A DNA stretch of 37,828 bases from an uncultured Clostridia bacterium (GCA_947628605.1 CANRAM010000005.1:1-37828), one strand, 5' to 3'; shown: positions 1 through 11,151, numbered from the stretch's first letter. Made by a program: numbers and translations. Notes: a model not told the origin generated them from the sequence alone.

Positions 1-266
1 TAGAAGCAAATTGTGATTATATAGAAAATGTATTAAAGGCAGAACAGGCATCTAATAGATTAAGAGAAAAAATAAGAGAAACCATACGAGAACTAAAAAA
101 TTCTCCAAAAATTTATGCTAAAATAGAAAAAACAGATAGAGCGGAAAGAGATTACAGAAGAATAGTAATAGATAACTATGTAATAATTTATACAATAATA
201 GAAGAAGATAAAACTATTTTGATTTCACATATGTACTATAGTGGTAGAAATTATTTAGATGAGTGA
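1..266 (+). CDS. RelE/ParE-family toxin-like protein, 5'-truncated by window edge
   Basis: Frame from nt 3 reads EANCDYIENVLKAEQASNRLREKIRETIRELKNSPKIYAKIEKTDRAERDYRRIVIDNYVIIYTIIEEDKTILISHMYYSGRNYLDE*, typical of the C-terminal half of RelE/ParE toxins. Confidence 0.7.
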   Translation, partial: EANCDYIENVLKAEQASNRLREKIRETIRELKNSPKIYAKIEKTDRAERDYRRIVIDNYVIIYTIIEEDKTILISHMYYSGRNYLDE

Positions 267-290
267 ATATTATAAGTAAAGCATAATTAT

Positions 291-328
291 GTCGCTTTGA
301 ATTTAGAAATAAGTTCAAGGCGATTTTT
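291..328 (+). terminator. Rho-independent terminator after RelE-like gene
   Basis: tcgctttgaa ... ttcaaggcga followed by a T run. Confidence 0.7.
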
Positions 329-590
329 TATGGAAATTTTTACCTACAACGTTAAGATATAAAATTATCTTAACACTCAATTAATAATAAAAAATATAAA
401 ACTTTACAATAAGAAATCGACATAGCAATTAAAAAACAAGTAAATAACTATAATTATGGAAAAAGAAACTAATTATGCAAATTTATTACTAGAGTAAAAG
501 AGCAAAGGTATTGCAATAGATTTTAGCAAAATATAAAATTTTTAATATTAGAAAAGCGTAAAAACAAAAGATAAGGGGGACAAACTGAAA

Positions 591-2174
591 ATGGTAATAT
601 CAAAAATTAAAAACAAGAATTATGCAAGACAACGAGGAATAACATTAGTAGCTCTAGTCATAACAATAATAGTATTGTTAATACTAGCTCGGAGTAACGA
701 TAAATCTAACATTAGGAGAAAGGCGGAATATTTAGGACAGCTCAAATAGCAGGAAAGAATTATATGAATGCACAAGAAAGAGAGTTAGAAGAGTTAGCGA
801 AATTTAATAATGCAATAGATAATATATTAGATATAGAGCCAGATTTTAATGAAAGTAAAGGAGTGAATAGACCACAACTTGCAAGTGGATTAACACCAGT
901 AACAATAGATGGAAGTGGAACAATAACCCCAATAAACTCAAGGTCATCAGAGTGGTATGATTACTTTGTAGAAGATAAAAAAGATTTAAAATGGGCAAAT
1001 GCAAAGTCAAATGATGGAAGTTTATGGGTATGGATACCAAGATTTGCATATAAATTGAATAGCAGTAGTCATACAGCTGATATAATATTCTTAAAAGGAA
1101 CAACTGATGAACCAGCGGATACAACTAGCGAAGGAAAAAGTAGCGAAGACGTAACAATAAAAAGAGTCCAAGACTTGGTAACAGGAGGAACAGATAGCGA
1201 AACGTATATAGTACATCCAGCATTTTGCAATGGAACAGATACAAATTATGCAAATGGGGAATGGAGTAGTGATATAGCAGGATTTTGGATGGCAAAATTC
1301 GAGGCAGGATATGCAATGAATGAAGATAATCCACAAAATTCAGAGATAAAGTATGAAGACATTTCGTATAACAATAGTAATTATTATGGCACTAGAAGTG
1401 TAGGTACACAAATAAAATATCCAGTATTTAAAGGAAGTAGACCAAGTATTAATTATATATGTACAGGAGATGCGTTTAGATTATGCGATGCAATGAATGA
1501 AAGTGGAAAAAATCCATATGGATTTATAGAAGCAGTAGATACCCATATGACAAAAAATAGTGAATGGGGAGCAGTAGCATATCTTTCACAAAGTGGATAT
1601 GGCATAGGACGCGAGCCAAATACAAATAATATAACAGCAGGTGGTGCAAATACTATATATGCTATAACAGGATATGGGGCGAATGGATCTAGTGTTGAAG
1701 CATCAAACACAGTAAATCTAACACAATATACAGGAGATAATTTTACAAATCAACCTAATGGAAATTGGACGACTCCACAAGGACAAGGGGCAAGTACTAC
1801 AGGAAATATAACAGGAGTATACGATATGAACGGAGGAGTATGGGAAATGGTATCGGCATATATAAATACTGGTACAAGTAACTATGGAAAGGAGTCATTC
1901 ACAGATAATGCTACACCTAAAAGTAGTGATAAATATAGAACAAATTATGGAAACAATGCAATTACTTACAATACCAAGGGGGATGCTATAAATGAAACAA
2001 AACGGTTGGAACAATGATTTCCAGCGCTGGCCCGTAGCAGATGGTCCATTTTTTATTCGTGGTGGACGACCGGGGAGTGGCTATAGTAATGGATTGTTTG
2101 CATTCATTTACTCAAGTGGAGCAGCGGATTATTTCATTTGGGATGGATTTCGTGCAGTTTTGGTTGTGGAATGA
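591..2174 (+). CDS. Prepilin-like N-terminal signal plus FGE/C-type-lectin-like variable C-terminus; needs three +1 shifts at CGG (690, 724, 2003)
   Basis: MVISKIKNKNYARQRGITLVALVITIIVLLILA|GVTINLTLGER|GGIFRTAQIAGKNYMNAQERELEEL...GDAINETK|GWNNDFQRWPVADGPFFIRGGRPGSGYSNGLFAFIYSSGAADYFIWDGFRAVLVVE*. Length 1584 minus 3 nt = 527 codons. Confidence 0.85.
690..693 (+). other. +1 recoding site CGGA (prepilin-like)
   Basis: cta gct C gga gta acg: LA|GVT. Confidence 0.85.
724..727 (+). other. +1 recoding site CGGA (prepilin-like)
   Basis: gaa agg C gga ata ttt: ER|GIF. Confidence 0.85.
2003..2006 (+). other. +1 recoding site CGGT (prepilin-like)
   Basis: aca aaa C ggt tgg aac: TK|GWN. Confidence 0.85.
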
Positions 2175-2517
2175 ACTAGAGATAAATACTTGTATGAAAA
2201 ACTGGTAAATTTTGGTTATGCGAGCCAACGTCTAATATATTGAAAATAAGTAAAATCTCCAACATAGTATAATTATGCAACCTAAATTTACAAATACATT
2301 ATATAGGAGTTTTTGGCTATAACAAATGGTAGCTGTTAGAAAAATTAAGTCAAGTCAGGAGAATGAGAATTTTTCACATATGCATATGATTTTCAATAAA
2401 GTGTGACATATGTTTAACAAACCAACATTGACTAAATATAATATTTTTATAATTAATTGACAAAAGAAAAATGAAAAAAATGCTGTAGTAAAAAATGTTG
2501 AAATTTTAGAAAGAGCT

Positions 2518-2574
2518 GTAAGCGATAAGTGAAAAGGCGTACTTTTAAAGTACGCTTTTTCATTTATCGCTTAC
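2518..2574 (+). terminator. Long hairpin between prepilin-like gene and priA
   Basis: gtaagcgataagtgaaaaggcgtactt..aaagtacgctttttcatttatcgcttac, nearly perfect ~27 bp stem with G-U pairs in the + strand RNA. Confidence 0.7.
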
Positions 2575-2633
2575 AAATATCTTGTACTATAAATTTAGTT
2601 TTGATATAATATGAAAAAGAGTAGGGAGAAAAA

Positions 2634-4875
2634 ATGATTGCAGAAGTTATAATAAATAGTAATGTAAAAAATTTAAATAAAACATTTGATTATAATATAC
2701 CTCAAGAAATTGCGGATAGAATTAAAGTGGGAGATAGAATACTTGTACCATTTGGCAATAGCAAAAAACTAGAAGAAGGATTTGTTATAAGCTTTAAAGA
2801 AAAATCATTATATACATTAAAAGATGTAGCAAGTATTCAAGAGCGGATTTTCTTTAAAGGAAGAACAAATAGAACTTGCAAAATGGATGGCAAGAAGATA
2901 TTTTTGTAATGTTTCTGATTGCATAAAAATGATGTTACCACCAGGAACAACAACAAAAATACTAGATAATAGAATAAAAGAAAAAAGTTTAAATTTTGTA
3001 TATTTAAAAAAAGATGCAGAAGAAATTGATTATTTAATAGAGACAAAAGCTATAAAATCCGACAAACAAATACGAGCATTAACTTTTTTGAAAGAAAATG
3101 ACGGAATATTAGTAACAGACTTAGAATTATTTACAGAAGTATCGAAAGCAATTATTAATACATTAGAGAAAAATGGTTATATAGAAATTATTGAAAAACA
3201 AGTTGAAAGAAATCCATTTATTAATAAAAATATAAAAAAAGATACAGATTTAAAATTAACTAGCGAACAAGCAAATGCGTATAATAAAATAATACAAAGT
3301 ATGAATGAAAAAAAATTTAAAGAATTTTTAATATATGGAGTAACAGGCTCTGGAAAAACTGAAATTTATTTACAGCTAATAAAAAAAGTACTACAAGAAA
3401 ATAAAACTAGCATAATGCTAGTGCCAGAAATTTCCTTAACACCTCAAATGGTTGATAGATTTATAGCCAGGTTTGGGCAAGAACAGATTGCAGTACTTCA
3501 TAGTAAATTATCAGTAGGAGAAAGATATGACCAGTGGCAACGAATAAAAAGAAATGAAGCAAAAATTGTTATAGGTGCACGTTCAGCAGTATTTGCACCA
3601 GTAGAAAATTTAGGTCTTATAATAATAGATGAAGAACACGACGATTCATATAAATCGGAAATGCCTCCAAGGTACGACACAAAAGAAATATGTAGATATA
3701 TAGCTTACAAAAATAAAATACCATTCGTACTAGGAAGTGCTACGCCAGATATTAACACATTTTACAAAGCACAAAATTCTAAAATAGAACAATTAACACT
3801 TACAAAACGTGCTAATAGTTCAAACTTACCAGAAATAAAAATAGTAGATTTACGTGATGAACTAATAAATGGAAATAAAACAATGATTAGCAGAGAATTA
3901 TACGATTGCATATTAAATAATTTAAAGCAAAAAAGGCAAACAATATTATTTTTAAACAGAAGGGGATTTTCTACTTTTGTTATGTGCAGAGAATGTGGCA
4001 ACACAATAAAGTGTAAGAACTGCAACATTACACTTACATATCATAGAAAAGACAATAAATTAAAATGTCATTATTGCGGGTATGAGCAAAATAATGTTAC
4101 AAAATGTCCAGAATGTAATAGCACAAAAATAAAATACTTTGGAACAGGAACTCAAAAGTTAGAAGAACAAATAAAAATAATGTTCCCACAGGCAACTACG
4201 ATTAGAATGGATGTAGATACAGTATCTAAAAAAAATTCACACGAAGAAATACTTAACAAATTTAAAAATGATAATATAGATATATTAATAGGTACACAAA
4301 TGGTAGTAAAAGGACATCATTTTCCAAATGTTACTTTAGTTGGAGTAATAGCAGCAGATAGTAGCTTGAATATGGAAGATTACAGAGCAAATGAAAAAAC
4401 ATTTCAAATATTAACTCAAGTAGCCGGAAGAGCAGGTAGAGAAAATTTACCAGGAAAAGTAATTATTCAAACATATAATCCTGATAGTTTTAGTATAGAA
4501 TGTTCTTGCAAACAAGATTACAACATATTTTATGATACAGAAATAAAATTACGAAAGCAATTGAAATATCCACCATTTTACGATATAATATTAATTGGCA
4601 TTAGCTCAAGTGACGAAAAAAACGTTGAAGAAGTATCAAATACAATTTACAAAAGTTTGTTAAAGCAAATTAACAATTTAAACGAAATTACTTTATACAA
4701 ACCACGACCAGCACCAATAGATAAAATAAAGAATAAATATAGGTGGAGACTCATTATAAAAGGAAAATTTGATAATAATATGATAGACATAATAACAAAA
4801 ACTTTACAAGATACATATAAATGGAATAAAAAAGCAAGAATAATAGTAGACGTAAATCCAACAAATATGTTATAA
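2634..4875 (+). CDS. priA: Primosomal protein N' (PriA helicase), +1 shift at CGG 2844
   Basis: YGVTGSGKTEIYLQ, IIIDEEHDDSYKSE, zinc-binding CRECGNTIKCKNC...CHYCGY...CPECNS. Joined as ...VASIQE|GFSLKEEQIELAKWMARRYFCN... Confidence 0.95.
2844..2847 (+). other. +1 recoding site CGGA (priA)
   Basis: caa gag C gga ttt tct: QE|GFS. Confidence 0.9.
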
Positions 4876-4919
4876 ACAACAAAAAATAATAATTTCACTA
4901 TTAGAGGGGGAAAAGTAAG

Positions 4920-5396
4920 GTGGCAATTAGAACTATAAGGGAAGAAAACGATGAAATATTAAAAAAAGTATCAAAAGTAGTAGATGAAGTAGATGACAAA
5001 ATAAAACTACTAGTAGATGATATGCTAGAAACAATGCATAAATATAATGGAGTTGGGCTTGCAGCGGTTCAAATAGGAATTTTAAAAAGAATAGTAGTTA
5101 TACACTTAGATTATGAAAAGGATAAGCCAATAGTATTAATAAATCCAGAAATAATAGAACAAAAAGGAGAGCAAATAGTAGAAGAAGGATGTTTAAGTTT
5201 TCCAAATAAATTTGCAAAAGTAGCAAGACCAGCAGAAGTTACTGTTAAGGCATTAGATGAAAATGGAAAAAATATTACAATAAAAGGAAAAGAACTTCTT
5301 GCCCAAGCAATTTCACACGAAGTTGACCATTTAAATGGAGAAGTTTTTATTGATAAAATAATACCTGGTACTTTAGAATATGTACCACAAGAATAA
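4920..5396 (+). CDS. def: Peptide deformylase
   Basis: GVGLAAVQIG, EEGCLSFP, QAISHEVDHLNG motifs; GTG start with upstream agaggggg. Confidence 0.95.
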   Translation: MAIRTIREENDEILKKVSKVVDEVDDKIKLLVDDMLETMHKYNGVGLAAVQIGILKRIVVIHLDYEKDKPIVLINPEIIEQKGEQIVEEGCLSFPNKFAKVARPAEVTVKALDENGKNITIKGKELLAQAISHEVDHLNGEVFIDKIIPGTLEYVPQE

Positions 5397-5416
5397 AAAT
5401 TATAGAGGTGAGAAAT

Positions 5417-6358
5417 ATGTTAAATATTGTATTTATGGGTACACCGGATTTTGCAAAAGAGTCACTAGAAATGATATATAATGCAAAATATAATATATTA
5501 GGAGTTGTTACTAATCCAGATAGACCTAATGGAAGAGGAATGAAAACTGTTTTTTCGCCTGTTAAAGAATTTGCAATAGAAAAGGAATTAAAAATTTTTC
5601 AACCAGAAAAGGTAAAGAATAATTTAGAATTTGTTGAAAAAATAAAAGAATTAAATCCAGATATTATATGTGTTGTTGCATATGGAAAAATATTACCAAA
5701 AGAAATTTTAGACATACCACAATATGGTTGTATAAACTTACACGGTTCAAAATTACCAAAATATAGAGGTGCAGCACCTATTCAATGGGCTGTATTAAAT
5801 GGAGAAAAAGAAACTGGTGTTACTACAATATATATGAACGAGGAAATGGATGCAGGAGATATTATTTTAACAAAAGATGTTGAAATAGGCGAAGATGAAA
5901 CAACTGGTGAATTATGGAATAAATTATCTAAAATAGGTGCGGAATTGTTACTAGAAACAATTAATAAAATAGAAGATGGAACAGCGCCAAGAGTAAAACA
6001 AAGTGATAAATGTACGTTTGCACCAATGTTAAGTAAACAAATTTCAAAAATTAATTGGAAAACTACAACTTCACAGCAAATAAAAAATTTAGTAAGAGGA
6101 TTAAATCCAATTTTTGGTGCATATACAATGTATGGAGAAAAAAAATTAAAATTTTGGAAAGTTAATGTATTAAAGCCAGAACATATACAAGAACTCCCAG
6201 GAACAATTCTTGTTGCCGACGATAAAAAAGGCTTAACAATTCAAACACTAGACGGAGCAATTGAAGTATTAGAAATACAAACAGATAATTCGAAAAGAAT
6301 GAATATATGTGACTTCTTAAGAGGAAACAAACTACAAGTAGGAACAATATTAAACTAA
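5417..6358 (+). CDS. fmt: Methionyl-tRNA formyltransferase
   Basis: FMGTPDFAKESL, NLHGSKLPKYRGAAPIQWAVLNGEKETGVT; immediately follows def. Confidence 0.95.
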   Translation: MLNIVFMGTPDFAKESLEMIYNAKYNILGVVTNPDRPNGRGMKTVFSPVKEFAIEKELKIFQPEKVKNNLEFVEKIKELNPDIICVVAYGKILPKEILDIPQYGCINLHGSKLPKYRGAAPIQWAVLNGEKETGVTTIYMNEEMDAGDIILTKDVEIGEDETTGELWNKLSKIGAELLLETINKIEDGTAPRVKQSDKCTFAPMLSKQISKINWKTTTSQQIKNLVRGLNPIFGAYTMYGEKKLKFWKVNVLKPEHIQELPGTILVADDKKGLTIQTLDGAIEVLEIQTDNSKRMNICDFLRGNKLQVGTILN

Positions 6359-6386
6359 TATTACAATGTTTAAATTTAAAAAAATA

Positions 6387-6435
6387 GGGAAGAACTAAGT
6401 AAGAATTATATGTATTCTTATTTATGTTCTTCCTA
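6387..6435. terminator. Hairpin terminator between fmt and a convergent small ORF
   Basis: ggaagaac...aagaat...attctt...gttcttcc then T/A-rich tract. Confidence 0.6.
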
Positions 6436-6444
6436 AAAAAATTT

Positions 6445-6558
6445 CTATTTGCAGTTATTATTTTTATTATTTTGTTTTTCATTATTTTCTTGTCTATTTT
6501 GATTATTTATTCTTTCGTTATTATTTTGGTTGTTTTGGTTTTTAGAATTCTTTGCCAT
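6445..6558 (-). CDS. 37-aa Asn/Gln-rich small protein (not in supplied ORF track)
   Basis: MAKNSKNQNNQNNNERINNQNRQENNEKQNNKNNNCK* preceded on the minus strand by ggaggtgctgtataATG (strong RBS). Confidence 0.65.
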   Translation of the reverse strand: MAKNSKNQNNQNNNERINNQNRQENNEKQNNKNNNCK

Positions 6559-6699
6559 TATACAGCACCTCCATTTCTTTTCGTATAATTATATTCTTAT
6601 CAAAAAAATAGAAAATATTCATTAATAAATTAAAAAAAATATAACATAACTAGAAAAAGTATGATATAATTACACATATAAAAAATAAGGAGTTTTTAA

Positions 6700-7407
6700 A
6701 TGAATAATATTATAATAGGAATAGAAGGTTTAGTTGGAGCGGGGAAAACGTCAATTTGTAAGCAGTTGATAAAAAAATTGCCAAAAACTATTTTGTTAAA
6801 TGGGGGGAATTTATATAGAGCAATTGTGTATGCTATGCTTCAACATAAAGATAAAGTAAAAGACTTATTATCAAACATAGAAAAAATTGATATAAGAAAA
6901 ATGATGGAATTATTTAACGTAGAGCTAAAACTTGAAGATGGAGAAACTAAATTTTACATAAATGGTAAATTAGCCGATGAAGATGAATTACAATCTAAAG
7001 ATGCTTCACTTGCAGTATCTACAATAGGTGGAAAAGCAAATAATGAAGCTTTATTTGAATTTGCAAGAAATTTAATAAATGAATTTAAAAAAGACTATAA
7101 TATAGTTATTTCTGGAAGAAGTATTATGGAAATTTATCCAGATACGGATTATCATTTTTTCATAACAGCAAGTCTTGATGAACGTGTAAGAAGAAAGTGC
7201 ATACAATATAAAAATGAAGTAACAGAAGAAGAAGTTAGACAAAACATTATAAAAAGAGATGAATTACAAGAAAAAGCAGGATTTTATGAATTACAACAAA
7301 AAACAATTGTAATAGATGTAACCGAATGTAAAACCATAGAAGAAGAAACAAATATGGTATTAGAAAAATTACCAAAGGATATAGTAGAAAGTCTAAAAGT
7401 ATTTTAA
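6700..7407 (+). CDS. cmk: Cytidylate kinase family protein
   Basis: GIEGLVGAGKTSICKQL P-loop, LYRAIVYAM, ISGRSIMEIYPDTDYHFFITASLDERVRRK. Confidence 0.8.
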   Translation: MNNIIIGIEGLVGAGKTSICKQLIKKLPKTILLNGGNLYRAIVYAMLQHKDKVKDLLSNIEKIDIRKMMELFNVELKLEDGETKFYINGKLADEDELQSKDASLAVSTIGGKANNEALFEFARNLINEFKKDYNIVISGRSIMEIYPDTDYHFFITASLDERVRRKCIQYKNEVTEEEVRQNIIKRDELQEKAGFYELQQKTIVIDVTECKTIEEETNMVLEKLPKDIVESLKVF

Positions 7408-7433
7408 TGCAAATTAGCTAAAAGGAGGTCAAA

Positions 7434-8836
7434 ATGGGTTATGTGAATGAAAAATTAAATGAATTTAATAGTTATTTAAAAAATAGAAAAGTAGCAATAA
7501 TTGGGCTTGGAGTTAGCAATATACCATTATTAGATTATTTATATAAACTACAAGCAAAAGTTACCGTATTTGACAACAGAACTATTGAAGAAATTCCAAA
7601 AGAAGTAATGGATAAAATTACAAAATATACTTTTGAATTTTCATTTGGCCCTAATAATTTAGCAAAATTAAAAGGCTTTTCTTTAATATTCCGTTCACCA
7701 AGTTGTATGCCAAATATTATTGAACTAATAGAAGAAGAAAAACGTGGAGCAATAGTTACAACAGAAATAGAAATGCTTATGGAAATAGCACCTTGTAAAA
7801 TAATAGGAGTAACAGGCAGTGACGGAAAAACAACAACTACCACTTTAATTTATAATATACTTAAAAATGCAGGATACAAAGTACATTTAGGTGGAAATAT
7901 TGGAATACCATTATTTACTAAACTTGAAGAAATTTACCCAAAAGACATTATAGTATTAGAACTAAGCAGTTTTCAATTAATGAATATGACAGTTAGTCCA
8001 GATATAGCTGTTATAACAAATATAACACCAAATCACTTAAATATACACTCTTCATACGAGGAATATATAAAAGCTAAGAAAAATATATTTTTGAACCAAA
8101 ATGAAAATCGGCATATTAGTATTAAATTACGATAATGAAATCACAAAACAATGTAAAAATGAAGCCAATGGCAAAACAATATTTTTTAGCAGTAAAGAAA
8201 AACTAGAAAATGGTTATATTGTAGATAATAATGTTATTAAAGAATGTGAAGATAATGTAAGAAGACACATTATTAGTACAAAAGAAGTACTTCTAAAAGG
8301 TATGCATAACTATGAAAATATATGTGCAAGTATATCTGCTACAAGAACTCTTGTAGATATAGACGATATTATAAAAACAATAAAAAACTTTAAAGGAGTA
8401 GAACACAGGCTAGAATTTATAAGAGAAATAAATGGAGTAAAATGGTATAATGATTCAATTGGTACATCTCCAACTAGAACAATAGCAGGATTAAATGCAT
8501 TTGAAGAAGACATTATTTTAATAGCAGGCGGATATGATAAACATTTAGATTATGAACCTATTGCAAAACCAATAGTAGATAAAGTAAAAGGTTTAATATT
8601 AATAGGTCAAACATCTGAAAAAATATATAATGCAGTATCTAAGCAATTAAAAATAGAAAATAAAAAATTAGATATATATGTATGCAAAGAATTTAGCGGA
8701 ATAGTTGAAACAGCATATAAAATAGCAAAAAAACGGTCAAATGGTGTTGTTTTCACCAGCTAGTGCTAGTTTTGATTTATTTAAAAATTTTGAAGAAAGA
8801 GGAGAAAAATTTAAAGAATTAGTAAATAATTTATAG
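7434..8836 (+). CDS. murD: UDP-N-acetylmuramoylalanine--D-glutamate ligase, +1 shifts at CGG 8109 and 8734
   Basis: [34 protein letters not shown]; joined [16 protein letters not shown] and [37 protein letters not shown]. 1403 minus 2 nt = 467 codons. Confidence 0.95.
8109..8112 (+). other. +1 recoding site CGGC (murD)
   Basis: gaa aat C ggc ata tta: EN|GIL. Confidence 0.9.
8734..8737 (+). other. +1 recoding site CGGT (murD)
   Basis: aaa aaa C ggt caa atg: KK|GQM. Confidence 0.9.
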
Positions 8837-8902
8837 AATTTAAAGTAACAAAAAAATGAAAGTTTCATATACTACTATAAAAATATTTTTAGGAGGTATA
8901 GT

Positions 8903-9428
8903 ATGTCATATGAACAATATATGCAAGAAGTATTAGGGTATAATTATATGCGGAGATGCATTTGTTACAAATGATTATTATGTAATGAATAATACTTACA
9001 GAAATAACTATAATTTAGAGGAATTTTATCCAGATACATATAAAGTAATACATCCAATTGTTGTAAAAGAATGTAGCACTAATACAATGCCAATTACTAA
9101 GGAAATAATAGAAAAGTTAACTGATAATGTATATAATGCAGTAGAAATTGATTTAAAAATTGAGACTAATACAATGAAAAAAGACGATAAAAACATAAAC
9201 TCAAAACAACCAGAAGACAGGAATATTAGGCAAAGAAATTCTACACTAAGGGATTTAATAAAAATACTAATTTTAAATGAACTATTAAATAATGGAAGGT
9301 ATCCAGAAAACAATAGACCACCATATAATCCGGGAGGGTCAATGCGTCCACCATATCCAGGAAATAAACCACCTTTTTTCTCGACTAATAGGCAATTTTT
9401 TGTAAATAATTCAAAAGAAAATGTATAA
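8903..9428 (+). CDS. Hypothetical protein with Pro/Gly/Asn-rich C-terminus (spore-coat-like composition), +1 shift at CGG 8951
   Basis: aggaggtatagtATG; MSYEQYMQEVLGYNYM|GDAFVTNDYYVMNNTYRNNYNLEEFYPDTYKVIHP... 526 minus 1 nt = 175 codons. Confidence 0.65.
8951..8954 (+). other. +1 recoding site CGGA (hypothetical)
   Basis: tat atg C gga gat gca: YM|GDA. Confidence 0.75.
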
Positions 9429-9505
9429 TATAATAATATTTTACATACTTTTTTCAAAAACGAACAAACTAAATTTGTAATAAAATTTGAAAGGAAGTAT
9501 GTAAA

Positions 9506-9955
9506 ATGGATGTAAAAGAATGTATGAGCACAAAAGTATGTTATTGTACACCAAACAGTAGTGTAAAGGATGTTGCAAAACTAATGTGTGATAATCACGT
9601 TGGGTGTATACCAGTTTGCAACGATAATAATTGTGTAGTAGGAGTAATTACAGATAGGGATGTTATTTTAAGAAGTATAGCGTGTGATAAAGATGTATGC
9701 AAAACAAAAGTAAGTGACATAATGACGTGTAATCCTTGTTGTTGTTCACCAGATACTTCAATTGAAGATGCAACTAAAATGATGTCTAATAATCAAATAA
9801 GAAGAATTCCAGTATGTAATAATAATAATGAGATAGTAGGAATGTTAACATTAGGAGATTTAGCGCAACATAATAATACAGTTGGAACAAATCAAGTATG
9901 TTATACAATGGAAAATATATGTAATTGTAATGGAAATGTTAAGAATGCAGAATAA
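9506..9955 (+). CDS. Two-CBS-domain protein, unusually cysteine-rich
   Basis: VGVITDRDVILRS, SDIMTCNPCCCSPDTSIEDATKMMSNNQIRRIPV, IVGMLTLGDLA. Confidence 0.85.
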   Translation: MDVKECMSTKVCYCTPNSSVKDVAKLMCDNHVGCIPVCNDNNCVVGVITDRDVILRSIACDKDVCKTKVSDIMTCNPCCCSPDTSIEDATKMMSNNQIRRIPVCNNNNEIVGMLTLGDLAQHNNTVGTNQVCYTMENICNCNGNVKNAE

Positions 9956-9975
9956 ATAAAATAAAAAAATAATAT

Positions 9976-10015
9976 AATAATAGAAGTAGCTATAAGGTTA
10001 CTTCTATTATTTTGT
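9976..10015 (+). terminator. Rho-independent terminator
   Basis: aataatagaagta..tacttctattatttt. Confidence 0.65.
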
Positions 10016-10031
10016 AAAGGAATGAAATTGT

Positions 10032-11126
10032 ATGGTTGTAGATATGGGGTATTGGACAAAAGTATCGAAAAGAATATTTGTATTGGTTTTAACATTAATT
10101 GGAATTTATTTAGCTTTTAAATTAGCTGTATTTTATTTACCATTTTTAATAGCATTTATCATTTCATTATTAATAGAACCGTTAATAAAATTTGTAAATA
10201 AAAGGACAAGTTTTACTAGAAGAACCAGTGCAATTCTTGTATTAATAATTGTATCTATTATACTTGTTTTAATATTAACTTGGGGAATTGCATCGCTAAT
10301 ACAAGAAGCCACGAACCTTTTGCAAGGATTAAATACTTATATAGAAATGGCATATAATCAAGTACAAAATATAATATCAAATGTGGATTTTAATAGATTA
10401 AAAATACCACAAGAAGTTACAACAGTATTTCAAGATTCAATTTGGGATTTTATTGGAACAGTTTCAGACTGGGTTAAAAATTTCTTAACTTCATTAATGA
10501 ATTCGTTAACACAATTACCTAAAATAGCAATATATGTAGGTATTTCTATTGTTGCTATATATTTTTTATGTACAGATAGATTTTATATGTTAGACCAATT
10601 AGAACATCATTTACCTAAAGAGTGGGTTAAAAGAATAGGAAAACATATGAGAGAGTTAATTAGCAGTTTAGGGCAGTATTTAAAAGCAGAAGTAACGTTA
10701 ATTATAATTTCATTTGTTGTATCAATAATCGGTTTATATATATACAAGTTTATAGGTTTTAATATTAAATATCCGCTTCTTGTAGCGCTAGGTATAGCTT
10801 TTGTGGATGCTCTTCCAATACTAGGGTCTGGTACAGTTATGATACCTTGGGCTGTTGTATCTGCTATTAATGGAGATATAAAACTTGCAGTAGCAATTAT
10901 ATTTCTTTGGATTATAATGAGTGTTATAAGGCAGTTAGCAGAACCAAGAATTGTAAGTAAACATATAGGAATACATCCAATTTTTACTCTTATAGCTATG
11001 TATACAGGTTTTAAAACAATTGGAGTATTAGGTATGTTTATAGGCCCAATAGTACTTATAATATTAAAAAATATTTTTGCAACTTTAATTGACAAGGGAG
11101 TAGGAAAGGCAATATTTGATAGATAA
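10032..11126 (+). CDS. AI-2E family / YtvI-like polytopic membrane protein
   Basis: Multiple TM segments, ALGIAFVDALPILGSGTVMIPWAV, EPRIVSKHIGIHPIFTLIAMYTGFKTIGVLGMFIGPI. Confidence 0.85.
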   Translation: MVVDMGYWTKVSKRIFVLVLTLIGIYLAFKLAVFYLPFLIAFIISLLIEPLIKFVNKRTSFTRRTSAILVLIIVSIILVLILTWGIASLIQEATNLLQGLNTYIEMAYNQVQNIISNVDFNRLKIPQEVTTVFQDSIWDFIGTVSDWVKNFLTSLMNSLTQLPKIAIYVGISIVAIYFLCTDRFYMLDQLEHHLPKEWVKRIGKHMRELISSLGQYLKAEVTLIIISFVVSIIGLYIYKFIGFNIKYPLLVALGIAFVDALPILGSGTVMIPWAVVSAINGDIKLAVAIIFLWIIMSVIRQLAEPRIVSKHIGIHPIFTLIAMYTGFKTIGVLGMFIGPIVLIILKNIFATLIDKGVGKAIFDR

Positions 11127-11128
11127 AA

Positions 11129-11151
11129 GTGAGGTAATAATTTTACCTCAC
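11129..11151. terminator. Shared terminator hairpin between convergent genes
   Basis: gtgaggtaa taatt ttacctcac. Confidence 0.6.

Noticed and set aside
846-1336. Minus-strand ORFs antisense to the prepilin-like gene, and similar antisense ORFs across the window (e.g. 3762-4028, 10607-11095, 36069-36503)
   Set aside because: They overlap well-supported genes on the opposite strand, have low-complexity hydrophobic composition and lack convincing RBSs.
2518-2574. Long hairpin as a CRISPR repeat or IS terminal repeat
   Set aside because: It is a single copy with no spacer array or transposase; best explained as a terminator or RNA hairpin.
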